From Allobosea sp. CRIB-10 (GTDB lineage Bacteria; Pseudomonadota; Alphaproteobacteria; Rhizobiales; Beijerinckiaceae), in contig NZ_FOKP01000031.1 in the NCBI RefSeq assembly GCF_900112185.1, forward strand, positions 1 to 64,000: a DNA stretch of 64,000 nt, read 5' to 3'. A program made the position numbers and the translations under genes. Below the pieces are notes generated by a model. The model did not search any database and was not told the DNA's origin. It saw only the letters and a list, made by a program, of their open reading frames with translations. Below, piece after piece: positions 17,243 through 25,965 of the stretch. The number at the start of each line of letters is the position of its first letter. Positions within the stretch are counted from its first letter, which is position 1.

Positions 17243-17716
17243 TCAACGCCTTTTCTCAAGATAATGCAGGATCGCGGGCGGGATCTCGTCGCCGTCCCGC
17301 AGCGCACTGGCGCCAGCAAGACGCAGCCAGTGGGTCAGCGTCCGCGCCCAGCGCCGGCGCCCCGTATCGATGGCAGCCACATGCTCCGTGCGTAAGAACT
17401 CGCCATCGACGAAGCCGACCAGCACCGGAAGATGCTCGTCCTCGCCGATGATCTGCGCGAAATCGGTCAGCTCTGGCGCATCGGCCAGGTCGACCTCGCT
17501 AGGTTGCCAGCCACGACGGATCCGCCTCAGATCGTCGCGCAGCGAGCGGATGTATTCCCAGGGGATGTCGCTGTCATCAGGCAGCTGCCCCCGCTCGGGG
17601 AATTCGCTGTCGGAGATGAGGACGGCGATGCCGTTCGTCATCAGGCCGGTGTCGGCGGTGTCGGGGCGGCCAGCCCGATAGGCCGCCTTCCAGTCGTTCA
17701 GGTCAGCTTCACTCAT
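17243..17716 (-). CDS. Unknown 157-residue protein beside DUF3987 gene
   Basis: I do not recognise a family. The N-terminus is polar (MSEADLNDWKAAYRAGRPD), then an acidic mid-section (DSDIPWEYIRSLRDDLRRI) and a helical C-terminus (RRRWARTLTHWLRLAGASAL). There is no signal peptide or membrane span. The stop lies two bases before the ATG of the DUF3987 gene, so the two are one transcriptional unit, and the start faces the divergent winged-helix gene across 79 bases. It is probably an accessory protein of the integrated element. Confidence 0.65.
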   Translation of the reverse strand: MSEADLNDWKAAYRAGRPDTADTGLMTNGIAVLISDSEFPERGQLPDDSDIPWEYIRSLRDDLRRIRRGWQPSEVDLADAPELTDFAQIIGEDEHLPVLVGFVDGEFLRTEHVAAIDTGRRRWARTLTHWLRLAGASALRDGDEIPPAILHYLEKRR

Positions 17717-17795
17717 AACGATACTCCTTACAAAACCGGAAAAATTATTGAGCTAGATTCGCTTTTTTGCAAGAGTCCGCCAACGGACGCTTTCC

Positions 17796-18233
17796 GTGCG
17801 CTCCTATGTCGTTAACCTCGGAGAGCCCGATTTGTTTTTTTTCTTTTTCCCGCTACCCGACCCCGAGCCGACGCAGCGCTTTCGCAACGCCATCGGCGCA
17901 GCACGGGACGTCATGCCCGACGTCTCGATCGCGACGCTGACGACGTTTCTGGATGTCGCGCTTCACAGCGCGGACGAGCCGCCAGCCAAAGCGCTAGCCG
18001 AGCGGTCGGGGATTCCGTACGATCGTATGATGCGGCATATCAGCGTGCTCGCCGAAGGAACGCGGCGCGTTCCCGGCCATGAACTTCTCGTCAAGGCGTA
18101 CGATAAAAAGCTGCGCCGCCATAGGATCAAGGTGACGCCCAAAGGCCTTGAGCTCCTCGCACAAATCAATGCGCAGATCGAAAACACGGCGAGCCAGGCA
18201 ACTGCACTCGCTGCTGCGGGAGATATGGCCTGA
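17796..18233 (+). CDS. MarR-like winged-helix protein
   Basis: From GTG 17796 the product is 145 residues. Residues 45-125 form a winged-helix unit: TFLDVALHSADEPPAKALAE, then RSGIPYDRMMRHISVLAEG and a wing with KVTPKGLELLAQI, as in MarR/IclR-type DNA-binding domains. The N-terminus contains a run of five Phe encoded by a T-rich tract. No convincing ribosome binding site precedes the GTG, so the true start may be ATG 17913, giving 107 residues that still include the domain. It is divergent from the DUF3987 operon and is the likely regulator of that element. Confidence 0.65.
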   Translation: MRSYVVNLGEPDLFFFFFPLPDPEPTQRFRNAIGAARDVMPDVSIATLTTFLDVALHSADEPPAKALAERSGIPYDRMMRHISVLAEGTRRVPGHELLVKAYDKKLRRHRIKVTPKGLELLAQINAQIENTASQATALAAAGDMA

Positions 18234-18294
18234 CGTTCCCTCGGCTTTTTTAAAGCTCGAAACCTGTTGTAGCCCCCAAAAGCCCGGACAAGTC

Positions 18295-19190
18295 TCACGG
18301 TACTGCATGAGCCGCGATGAACTCGCGGGGTGAACGATATCCGAGCGCCCGATGGGGGTGAAGCTCGTTGTAGTGGTCGAACCATTCCGGCAGGGCGAGC
18401 ATGACGGTTCTGGCATCGGGGACGGGGTTCACCGAGACGTAGTCGCGCTTGAAGGTACGCACGAAGGCTTCGGCCATGCCGTTGCTCTGCGGGCTCTGGA
18501 TCGGGGTGGTGAGCGGCTCCAGGCCGATCTCGCGGGCAAAGCGGCGGGTCGGTCCCGCGATGAAGCAGGAGCCGTTATCGGTCAGCCATTCGATGGTCTG
18601 CGGCAGGCGGTTGACCCTGCCGAAGCGGTGCTCGACGACAGCGACCATCAGGTCGCAGACATCGTCCCCCTTTATGCCTTCGGTGGTGGCGACATGGCCC
18701 ATGGCTTCCCGGTCGCAGCAATCGAGCGCGAAGGCGACGCGGACTTTCTCGCCGTTGTCGCAGCCGATCTCAAAGCCATCGGAGCACCAGCGCAGGTTGG
18801 ACTGATCGACGCTGATGCGGCCGTCGTGACGGCGCTCGACCCCGCCAGCATGACGGTCGAGCAGAAGGCCATGAACCTTCATCACACGATAGACCCGTTT
18901 GCGATTGGCGGGCGAACGGCCCTCGGCCAGGGCCTTGCGGCGCAACCGGGCCCAGATGCGAGCATAGCCGTAGGTCGGCATGTCGTCGATGACCGCCTCG
19001 ATCTCGGCGAGCAGCGCCACTTCCGGCAGGGGCGGACGGCCTCTGCGCTGTGGCGAGCGCCCGGCCGTCCGCTGCGCCACCCGCACGGCGAGATGCGAAC
19101 GGGCCACGCCCAGCGTGGCGGCGACGGCGCTCATGGCAAAGTGCCCTTGGGCAGCGACAGTGACCGCAAGCTCCGTTTTTTTATATCCTC
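18295..19190 (-). pseudogene. IS3-family transposase OrfB, OrfA lost
   Basis: From ATG 19134 the frame gives 279 residues with the IS3 OrfB DDE core: WCSDGFEIGCDNGEKVRVAF, WLTDNGSCFIAGPTR, PIQSPQSNGMAEAFVRTFK and the closing HPHRALGYRSPREF. The open frame continues upstream to about 19190 across a run of seven A followed by C (19182-19176), the slippery site used by IS3 elements for -1 frameshifting between OrfA and OrfB. OrfA itself is missing: an IS30 element begins at 19202. The catalytic domain is intact, but normal OrfAB cannot be made. Confidence 0.85.
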
Positions 19191-19201
19191 CGCCACGGTG
19201 A

Positions 19202-19229
19202 GGGCGGATTCAACCGGTCGTCGCAACAC
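19202..19229 (+). repeat. IS30 left terminal inverted repeat
   Basis: 28 bases, perfect inverse of 20636-20663. Confidence 0.9.
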
Positions 19230-19251
19230 CCAGAGATTGGAGGTTGTGACG

Positions 19252-20655
19252 ATGGCTGGTCGACGAGCTTCGGAACGATGCACACGGGGGAAGTTGCGTT
19301 CGCCAGGACGACCACCTGCCTGGCAGCGTGAGCATTATTGCCGTTTCTGGCAGGCTATCGCGCGCGGACGTACGAGCGAGCAGGCGGCCGTCGACGCCGG
19401 CATTTCGACGCCGCTGGGGCCGCGCTGGTTTCGGAGTTCGGGAGGGATGCCGCCAACCCACTTTGCGCCTTCGGCGCCTGTGCCCACCGGAAGATATTTG
19501 TCCTTCGGTGAGCGCGAGGAGATCGCGATCGAGCTTGTCAAGGGCACGGCGATCCGTGCGATTGCACGGAAGCTTGCGCGCTCGCCTAGCACGATCTCAC
19601 GCGAAGTGCGCCGCAACGCCGCCACGCACGGTGGCAACCTCGACTATCGCGCCATCGCGGCGCAATGGCATGCCGACCGCGCGGCGCGACGACCTCGCCC
19701 GGGCAAGCTGGCGAGCAACCCCGCTCTACGCGCCTATGTCGAGCAGCGTCTCTCCGGTCAGGTCACGAGCGTCGATGGCGCCGGCTTCGCGGGTCCCAAG
19801 GTGATATGGAAGAAGCGTCGTGCCGTGCTTCGGCAGAGCCGGCGCTGGTCAACCGCGTGGAGCCCCGAGCAGATCGCCCATCGACTTCGGATCGATTACC
19901 CGGAGGATTCCACCATGCGCATCAGTCACGAGGCGATCTACCAGTCCTTGTACATTCAAGGTCGCGGGGCGTTGCGCCGAGAGCTGACGGCTTGCTTACG
20001 CTCAGGCCGAGCTTTGCGGGTTCCGCGTGAGCGGACCCGCGGCCGTGGAAAGTCCTTCGTGGGCGATGCCGTCATGATCAGCGAACGGCCGCCAGAGGTC
20101 GAAGACCGGGCGATCCCGGGACACTGGGAAGGTGATCTCATCCTGGGCCTGCACAGCTCGGCGATCGGCACTCTCGTCGAACGCAGCTCGCGCTTCACGA
20201 TGTTGCTGCACCTGCCGCGCCAAGAGGGGTATCAGCGTGGACAGGGGGTCAAAAACGGCCCGCCACGTGCGGGCCACGGTGCTGAAGCCGTTCGCACGGC
20301 CATTGTCCAATCCATGAGCGAACTACCCAAGACGCTTCGTCAATCGCTCACCTGGGACCAGGGAGCCGAGATGGCTCAGCACGCTCGGCTCCGCATCGAG
20401 AGTGGGTTGGAAATCTACTTTTGCGATCCGCAAAGCCCGTGGCAGCGCGGCTCGAACGAAAACACCAACGGCCTCCTGCGCCAGTACTTCCCGAAAGGGA
20501 CCGATCTCAGCTTGCACTCAACCGGCGAGCTGGCCGCCGTCGCGCACGCGATGAACACCCGGCCACGCAGAACGCACGGATGGAAAACACCGATCGAGGT
20601 GCTCGATCAGTTCCTCGCTCAGCAGTATGATGATCGTGTTGCGACGACCGGTTGA
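19252..20655 (+). CDS. IS30-family transposase
   Basis: The product is 467 residues from ATG 19252, preceded by GGAGG. The N-terminal HTH of IS30 transposases is present: LSFGEREEIAIELVKGTAIR then AIARKLARSPSTISREVRRN. The DDE catalytic core follows: PGHWEGDLILG, LTWDQGAEMAQH and DPQSPWQRGSNENTNGLLRQ. The frame runs into the right terminal repeat. The open frame extends far upstream of this ATG through the IS3 remnant, but that part is outside the element and is not native. The protein appears intact, so the element may be active. Confidence 0.93.
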   Translation: MAGRRASERCTRGKLRSPGRPPAWQREHYCRFWQAIARGRTSEQAAVDAGISTPLGPRWFRSSGGMPPTHFAPSAPVPTGRYLSFGEREEIAIELVKGTAIRAIARKLARSPSTISREVRRNAATHGGNLDYRAIAAQWHADRAARRPRPGKLASNPALRAYVEQRLSGQVTSVDGAGFAGPKVIWKKRRAVLRQSRRWSTAWSPEQIAHRLRIDYPEDSTMRISHEAIYQSLYIQGRGALRRELTACLRSGRALRVPRERTRGRGKSFVGDAVMISERPPEVEDRAIPGHWEGDLILGLHSSAIGTLVERSSRFTMLLHLPRQEGYQRGQGVKNGPPRAGHGAEAVRTAIVQSMSELPKTLRQSLTWDQGAEMAQHARLRIESGLEIYFCDPQSPWQRGSNENTNGLLRQYFPKGTDLSLHSTGELAAVAHAMNTRPRRTHGWKTPIEVLDQFLAQQYDDRVATTG

Positions 20656-20663
20656 ATCCGCCC
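20636..20663 (+). repeat. IS30 right terminal inverted repeat
   Basis: 28 bases, perfect inverse of 19202-19229; it includes the transposase stop codon. Confidence 0.9.
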
Positions 20664-20941
20664 AATATACCTCGCTGGCTTTCGGCAGTCGCTGCAAGGA
20701 CGCCCGCGTCAGGCCCTCAACCGGCTCCGTTGGCGACGCCTACGACAATGCCATGTGCGAGAGCTTCTTCGCGACGCTGGAATGTGAGTTGCTCGACCGG
20801 AACCGCTTCCGCTCGCACAGCGAGGCACGGATGGCCGTCTTCAGCTTCATCGAAGGCTTCTACAACCCGTCACGCCGCCATTCGGCGCTGGGATACCTCT
20901 CACCCATCGAATACGAAAGGAAACATCTTGAGCTGAAATGA
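20664..20941 (+). pseudogene. 3' remnant of an IS3-family transposase
   Basis: The frame reads QYTSLAFGSRCKDARVRPST, then GSVGDAYDNAMCESFFATLE and YNPSRRHSALGYLSPIEYE, the C-terminal third of the DDE domain of the IS150-like IS3 group, including the final Glu. The first two thirds are missing; the remnant begins at the right end of the IS30 element. It is on the opposite strand to, and different in sequence from, the IS3 OrfB at 18295-19190, so these are not two halves of one copy. Confidence 0.9.
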
Positions 20942-21289
20942 GCCGCCCAAGCCGTGAACAGTCCACGGAAGCGGGGCAACTCCAGCAGGCATGAGCCACC
21001 GCCTTCCGCTTCGCATCGGGCGTTCTCGTTCTCGAGGGGCGGACCAAGCTCGAAGCGAGCTCTGACCGAAGTCCTCGACGGAGGATTCCTGACGACAGGA
21101 TTATCGCATGGCCCATGTCGAGCCGATCCATGTTCGGATCTGGCCGCTGGGATCGAACGAAGAGCAAACCAAAATAGCTCGGCCCTGCCGTAACCGTTGC
21201 ATGAGATACGACGAACTATCGATCCTTGATGTCAAGCTGGGCATCCACCCTTGGTATAGCCAAGGAAACCTCACCTTCGGAGAAATTAC
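20942..21289. other. Gene-free stretch after IS debris
   Basis: No gene or clear repeat is visible. The first 30-50 bases are probably the outer end of the IS3 remnant. The last part contains GGAG seven bases before the start of the broken YHS gene. Confidence 0.35.
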
Positions 21290-21814
21290 ATGTCGTTGAA
21301 GCTCGCTTCTGTTCCTCGCCTCTTCGGTCTAGCCATGCTTACTGCAGCCGTTTCTGCGGCCGCGGTAATGGTCGACGTCAGTGTGGCGCAGGCTTACGAC
21401 ATCACATCGCGGGCTCCGATCAATGTCACTTCGGCATGAGTCGCGCTACAGAGCCATGATCCGGTGGCTTATCAAACCGTCGGGAAGCCAATTCTGGGTT
21501 TTGACCGGTTCTCAGCAGAATACGAGGGGGCCATCTATCGATTTTCGTCGGAGGCAAATCTGAAGCTCTTCAAAGCCATGCCGTCGAAGTATGCGCCAGT
21601 TCACGGTGGCTTTTGCCTGCAGGGCGCGGCAGGTGGGAGGAAGCTCGATGGTGACCCGAGCATCTTTCAGGTTGTAGACGGCAGGCTTGCCCTGTTCTCG
21701 TACAAGGCGGCCCTCGATAGCTATTTGAAGGACCCTGCAAGGAACTCGCAAAAGGCCAGCGACAACTGGGCGAAGATACACGACAAGACGCCCCGCGAGC
21801 TCTTCGGCTTTTGA
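21290..21814 (+). pseudogene. Exported YHS-domain protein, broken by an in-frame TGA
   Basis: From ATG 21290 the frame encodes a signal peptide (LFGLAMLTAAVSAAAVMVDV) and mature start AYDITSRAPINVTSA. TGA stands at codon 50 (21437-21439), then reading continues in frame with VALQSHDPVAYQ, EGAIYRFSSEANLKLF and YAPVHGGFCLQG, the core of periplasmic YHS proteins. In intact relatives a Gly codon is usual at this point, so GGA to TGA is the simplest cause. The second half from 21464 could in principle be made alone but would have no signal peptide. An intact relative lies at 59708-60202. Confidence 0.8.
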
Positions 21815-22238
21815 TCGCGCTGTCGTCTGGGTCCGCTTGGCGGACCCAGACGACACGCCGGCCTGGCTGGCAATCGCCTTCGACCATACATTTTTGGGAG
21901 AATTCCGTCGCGATAATAAATTGATAGCTTCGCGGAAGCCGAACCCGAGCGGATCCGCTGTGGTCGATGGCATATCCTCCAGTCCGCAGGACGGCGGCGG
22001 CGGGTTACGGTGTCGGCGTTCGTGGCTGCGTCCGCGCGTCGGCACACGGCGGACTGCGAGGCGGCCAGCGTCTTTTCGACAGTGACGCGCTGAAGCTCGC
22101 GCCATCGTCGTCATGCGATGACCTTGGAGCAATCCCACGGTCCTTCGAGGTACGACGCTGTCCAGGCTCTTATCGTGCTGTCTTGACGCGGGCCGATGCC
22201 CCCGCCCGCCTGCGCGAGCGCCGACCTACCGTTGGGCA
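21815..22238. other. Gene-free stretch between YHS remnant and yghU
   Basis: I see no gene, repeat or convincing regulatory site in these 424 bases. Confidence 0.35.
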
Positions 22239-23117
22239 TCACGACTGTGTTGCGGCGAGCTTGTCCCTGGTCTTCGTCGCAAAGTCATCGGCGTCGTGGC
22301 GCTCGTGAAGCTGCTCGGATGGATCCCCGACAACGCGATTGACCATGCGTCCGCGTTTCACGGCCGGCCTGGCGAATAGCTGCTCGGCCCATCGCCTGAC
22401 GTTCGTGTACTCGTGCACGGCGAGGAACTCGGCCGCACCGTACTGCCAGCCCTTCACCAGTCCGCCATACCAGGGCCAGATCGCCATGTCGGCGATGGTG
22501 TATTCGGAGCCCGCGACAAACTCGCTGCCGGCGAGCCTCCTGTCCAGCACGTCGAGCTGGCGCTTGACCTCCATCGCATAGCGGTTGATCGGGTATTCGA
22601 GCTTTGCTGGCGCATAAGCATAGAAGTGGCCGAAACCACCGCCCAGGAATGGAGCCGATCCCATCTGCCAAAACAGCCAGGACAATGTCTCGGCCCGCGC
22701 CGGCTGTTCCCGCGGCAGAAAGGCGCCGAACTTCTCGGCGAGATGTACCAAGATGGCACCCGATTCGAATATCCGGATCGGTGTAGAACCGCTGCGATCC
22801 AGCAATGCCGGGATCTTCGAGTTCGGATTGATCTCGACGAAGCCGGTGCCGAACTGATCGCCATTGTTGATCCGAATCAGCCAAGCGTCGTATTCGGCGC
22901 CCTCGTATCCGGCTGCCAGCAGTTCCTCGAGCATCACCGTGACTTTGATACCATTGGGCGTCCCGAGCGAGTAGAGCTGCAGGGGATGCCTGCCCACGGG
23001 CAGATCCTTGTCATGGGTTGGGCCGGCGATCGGACGGTTGATGTTGGCGAAAGTTCCGCCGCTCTCCTTGTCCCAGGACCAGACTTTCGGCGGCAGGTAA
23101 TCGGTCTTTTCTGTCAT
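22239..23117 (-). CDS. yghU: Glutathione-dependent disulfide-bond oxidoreductase, YghU type
   Basis: The 292-residue product is close to E. coli YghU over its length: KVWSWDKESGGTFANINRP, LPVGRHPLQLYSLGTPNG, PFLGGGFGHFYAYAP, YTIADMAIWPWYGGLV and the tail SEQLHERHDADDF. This Nu-class GST-fold enzyme reduces disulfides and organic hydroperoxides with two glutathione molecules. I start at ATG 23117 (MTEKTDY), eight bases after GGAGG; ATG 23123 is the alternative. It is the last gene of a minus-strand run with a second GST, an EamA transporter and a peroxiredoxin, which suggests a stress or detoxification unit. Confidence 0.92.
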   Translation of the reverse strand: MTEKTDYLPPKVWSWDKESGGTFANINRPIAGPTHDKDLPVGRHPLQLYSLGTPNGIKVTVMLEELLAAGYEGAEYDAWLIRINNGDQFGTGFVEINPNSKIPALLDRSGSTPIRIFESGAILVHLAEKFGAFLPREQPARAETLSWLFWQMGSAPFLGGGFGHFYAYAPAKLEYPINRYAMEVKRQLDVLDRRLAGSEFVAGSEYTIADMAIWPWYGGLVKGWQYGAAEFLAVHEYTNVRRWAEQLFARPAVKRGRMVNRVVGDPSEQLHERHDADDFATKTRDKLAATQS

Positions 23118-23140
23118 GCTCATGGCCTCCAGCTCCGGCT

Positions 23141-23845
23141 TCACGCCACTGACGGGTAGTTCGACGGAAACAAGGCGCGCTTCGTCTCCTCGTCGTTGGT
23201 CTTCTTGAAGTCGTAATCCTTGCCGACTGCACGGGCGGCCGCGACGGCGGGCCGGGCGTCGACGGTCTCGAACAGCCGCTTGAGATGTGGAAATGGGGCG
23301 AGTGGATCTTCCGCGCCCTTGCGAACGCGCGAGGCGCGATCGAGCCACCCCCAGACCGACATGTCGGCGATCGTATAAGTCTCTCCGACGATGTGGCTGC
23401 GTCCCGCGAGATGGTCGTTCAGCACTTGGTAATGGCGCTCCGCCTCGCGGCGGTAGCGATTCACCGCATAGTCGAGCCCTTCGGGCGCCGCGAATTGGAA
23501 GTGGACCGCCTGCCCGGAAAACGGGCCGAGGCCGGACGCGATGAACAGCAGCCAGGAGAGCAGTTCCGCCCTCTCCTCCGGCGCTCCGAGGAATTTCCCA
23601 GTTTTCTCAGCAAGATAAAGCAGGATTGCCGTGGAATCGAAGACTCGCACTTCCTTGCCGCCTGGTCCCTGCGTGTCGACGATGGCCGGCACCTTGCCGT
23701 TTGGGTTGATAGCTCGGAAGGCGGCCGCGTGCTGTTCGCCCTTGCTCGTATCGACGGGAATCGTTTCGTAAGGCAGTTCGGCTTCTTCTAGGAAGAGCGC
23801 TACCTTCGCTGGATTGGGCGTAGGATGGAAATAAAAGCGGATCAT
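23141..23845 (-). CDS. Glutathione S-transferase family protein
   Basis: The protein has 234 residues. The thioredoxin-like N-terminal domain contains FYFHPTPNPAKVALFLEE and the cis-Pro site NPNGKVPAIVD with VFDSTAILLYLAEKTG for glutathione binding. The C-terminal all-helical domain contains GETYTIADMSVWGWLDRA. It probably conjugates or reduces small electrophiles; the substrate is unknown. The start codon overlaps the stop of the EamA gene by four bases, so the two are coupled. YghU follows 23 bases downstream. Confidence 0.9.
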   Translation of the reverse strand: MIRFYFHPTPNPAKVALFLEEAELPYETIPVDTSKGEQHAAAFRAINPNGKVPAIVDTQGPGGKEVRVFDSTAILLYLAEKTGKFLGAPEERAELLSWLLFIASGLGPFSGQAVHFQFAAPEGLDYAVNRYRREAERHYQVLNDHLAGRSHIVGETYTIADMSVWGWLDRASRVRKGAEDPLAPFPHLKRLFETVDARPAVAAARAVGKDYDFKKTNDEETKRALFPSNYPSVA

Positions 23846-24765
23846 GGCACCTCTCTCCCTTCATGCGTCGATTCGAGCGGTTTCTGCGGACGGGCTACAA
23901 GCAGAACACCGCCGACGATGATCGCGGTCGCGGCAAGTTCCGCCAACGAGGGCTGCTCGCCAAGGATAGGGACTCCGAGGAGCGAGGCGACCGCAGGCAA
24001 GAGCGCTATGATCGCGGTGGCGGCGGCGGGCCCGAGCATCGCGACAGAGCTATTGAAAGTGAAGATCGCGACGCCACTCATCAGCACGCCTTGGTAGACG
24101 GCTTGCAGCGCCAACTCGCTGATGGCCGCCTGTTCGAGACGGCCAAGCCCTGCAAGCCAATACACCGGCAGGAACAACACCGCGGACCAGAAGCAGATCA
24201 GCGCCGCCGCTTCGATCGGGGTCAACCCGCTTCGGCCGAACAGAAGCGTATAAGTGGCCCACATCGCCGCCGCGACCACGAGGGCGGCGACGCCTGCCAC
24301 GCTCGGCAAGCCGGCCGTCGCCGCGCCCGCAAGCATGAGTACGGACAATCCGGCCAGGATGGCTGCATATCCACTGCAGCGACGCCAGCCTTGCACCTCG
24401 CCGAGGAATATCCAGGCAAAGTCTCCGGCGAACAGCGGCATCAGCGCCGGTGTGATCGCTCCAGCCAGCGCAGCGGATGTGAGACTGAGACCGAACGCGA
24501 CAAGCAGCACGAACGGCAATCCCCAGAGAATGGCGAACACGAACCCCGTGCCCCAAACGGCTGGCGACAGTCTGGCTCGGCTGCGAACCAGGATCGGAGC
24601 AAGCAGCAAAGCACCGATCCCGAAGCGCAGCGCCGCGACGTCCCAGATGCGGAGTTCCCGCGTCATGCCGAAACGTGTGACCACGAACCAGCCGGACAGG
24701 ATCAGGACGGCGAGCGCCGCCCAGGCGATGCCGGTGACACGGCGCCACCTGCCGGGCGGCAACAT
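23842..24765 (-). CDS. EamA/DMT-family transporter, inner membrane
   Basis: The product is 307 residues from ATG 24765, which has GAGGAG directly upstream. It shows about ten hydrophobic segments in two EamA repeats (ITGIAWAALAVLILSGWF start; second repeat VAALVVAAAMWATYTLLFG) and the typical end GVPILGEQPSLAELAATAII. DMT exporters move amino acids, nucleobases or drugs outward. A decayed copy of the same C-terminal region lies at 59345-59620. The stop overlaps the GST start. The substrate is unknown. Confidence 0.88.
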   Translation of the reverse strand: MLPPGRWRRVTGIAWAALAVLILSGWFVVTRFGMTRELRIWDVAALRFGIGALLLAPILVRSRARLSPAVWGTGFVFAILWGLPFVLLVAFGLSLTSAALAGAITPALMPLFAGDFAWIFLGEVQGWRRCSGYAAILAGLSVLMLAGAATAGLPSVAGVAALVVAAAMWATYTLLFGRSGLTPIEAAALICFWSAVLFLPVYWLAGLGRLEQAAISELALQAVYQGVLMSGVAIFTFNSSVAMLGPAAATAIIALLPAVASLLGVPILGEQPSLAELAATAIIVGGVLLVARPQKPLESTHEGREVP

Positions 24766-24810
24766 CGATCTCCTCGGCGCCGTCGAAATCACCGCGATCC
24801 CATCGTGAAT

Positions 24811-25461
24811 CTAGAGCTGAGCGGCCCGCAGGCCCTCGAGGACAGCCTCGGGCTCGGGACGCGCCCTATGGTCGATATCGAGCGATGCAAACGCGACCCG
24901 GCCGTCCCGGACGACGACGAAGGTTGCCAGAACTGGAAGTTCCCAACTGTCGTCGCCGTTGATCGCCGGCAAGGCCTTGTTGCTCGCGCGCATCGCGTCG
25001 CGCAGTTCTGCTGGCAACGTGAAGACCAGACCGTAGCGACGTGCGACCTCGTTGCCGACATCGCTGAGCACGTCGAAGGTCAACGAATTCTTCTCCGCGG
25101 TGCTGAGCGAGCCATCCGGCAGTTGCGGGGAAACGGCGACCAGCCTGCCCCCGAGTGCGGTGATCTGGGGAAGGATCGCCTGGTAGGCGCGCAACTGGAT
25201 GTTGCAGTAGGGACACCAGCCGCCACGATAGAAAGTCAGTACGACCGAGCCCTGGCGCAGGATATCGTCGAGCATGAGCCGGCGACCGTCGATTCCGGGA
25301 AGATCGAAACCCGGAGCCTTGTGACCGACGCCGACCGCCCTTTCCGAGACGAAGGAAGCGCGGATTTCGTCGAGCTTCGCTTCATACACTGCGGCCCGAT
25401 CCGCCGGCGTGTTCCGCGCGAAATCCGCCCTGACCGCCGCCAGTTGCTCCTCCAGCTTCAT
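24811..25461 (-). CDS. Peroxiredoxin-like (AhpC/TSA) protein
   Basis: The 216-residue protein has a thioredoxin fold with VVLTFYRGGWCPYCNIQLRA, giving a CPYC motif at the start of the first helix, and a preceding APGFDLPGIDGR typical of AhpC/TSA. A short helical N-terminal extension (KLEEQLAAVRADFARN) is common in this peroxiredoxin-like branch. It likely reduces peroxides or disulfides in the cytoplasm. It is the promoter-proximal gene of the GST/YghU run; an inverted repeat lies 48 bases upstream. Confidence 0.88.
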   Translation of the reverse strand: MKLEEQLAAVRADFARNTPADRAAVYEAKLDEIRASFVSERAVGVGHKAPGFDLPGIDGRRLMLDDILRQGSVVLTFYRGGWCPYCNIQLRAYQAILPQITALGGRLVAVSPQLPDGSLSTAEKNSLTFDVLSDVGNEVARRYGLVFTLPAELRDAMRASNKALPAINGDDSWELPVLATFVVVRDGRVAFASLDIDHRARPEPEAVLEGLRAAQL

Positions 25462-25509
25462 GATCCCAAACCTTTCCCGCGAGCCACCGGCCCGTCATCC
25501 TGTCTCGCG

Positions 25510-25531
25510 TTTTAGTTCGACTGTTCTAAAA
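25510..25531. promoter_or_regulatory. Inverted repeat upstream of peroxiredoxin operon
   Basis: TTTTAG and CTAAAA flank a ten-base centre that itself has paired TT steps. The position, about 50 bases before the first start of the operon, fits an operator. The regulator is not identified; none is encoded adjacent. Confidence 0.4.
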
Positions 25532-25965
25532 TGCAAAACACGAGGGTGTGAGAGGCGGGGCCGATCTTGCGGGCGCCGGTTGGTGGCTTGGAACAAACGC
25601 ATCCTTCAATCGCTCGCCTCGGGGGGCGCTCGGAACGGAGAAAAACGTTGGAACGCGACGATGTCTGGCAAGCCGCCCGACGCCGTCCAGTCGATCGCTC
25701 CGGCATCCCAAATCCCGCCCTGGGGAGCAGGCCTGCTGGCGGCAAGCGTGCCGTGAGCATAGTGGCGGGCCATTGGTAACGAGACGGCCGGCCGATCCCG
25801 CATCCTGATGTCTGTCAGACGGCGAGTGACGATGCCGGAGGGTTCGGATGGATCGCAAGGGACCTGCGATCAGAATGTAACCGATCAGCGGAGGCGCGCG
25901 AAATATCTCAAGAGAAGGCGCCATGCAATTCGTGACTGCAAGCGCCGTTGCTTGGGAGGGTAAGC
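25532..25965. other. Gene-free stretch between peroxiredoxin and VOC genes
   Basis: No supported gene. Several short open frames on both strands lack ribosome binding sites and recognisable sequence. Confidence 0.35.

Larger units (their letters stand above)
19202..20663 (+). mobile_element. Complete IS30-family insertion sequence with 28-bp perfect terminal repeats
   Basis: The element is 1462 bases. The left end at 19202-19229 (GGGCGGATTCAACCGGTCGT and eight more bases) is the exact inverse of the right end at 20636-20663. One transposase gene fills the interior. The left flank is a minus-strand IS3 OrfB without OrfA, and the right flank is the 3' part of a different, plus-strand IS3 transposase. 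The element therefore sits at a rearranged junction rather than in one simple target. I see no clear target duplication beyond one A on each side. Confidence 0.9.

Noticed and set aside
18352..19251. Upstream extension of the IS30 transposase frame
   Set aside because: It crosses the IS30 terminal repeat into an antisense IS3 gene; the element's own ATG at 19252 has a ribosome binding site.
21437..21439. TGA as a selenocysteine codon in the YHS gene
   Set aside because: No SECIS-like hairpin is evident, the position is a Gly/small residue in relatives, and a nonsense mutation is simpler.
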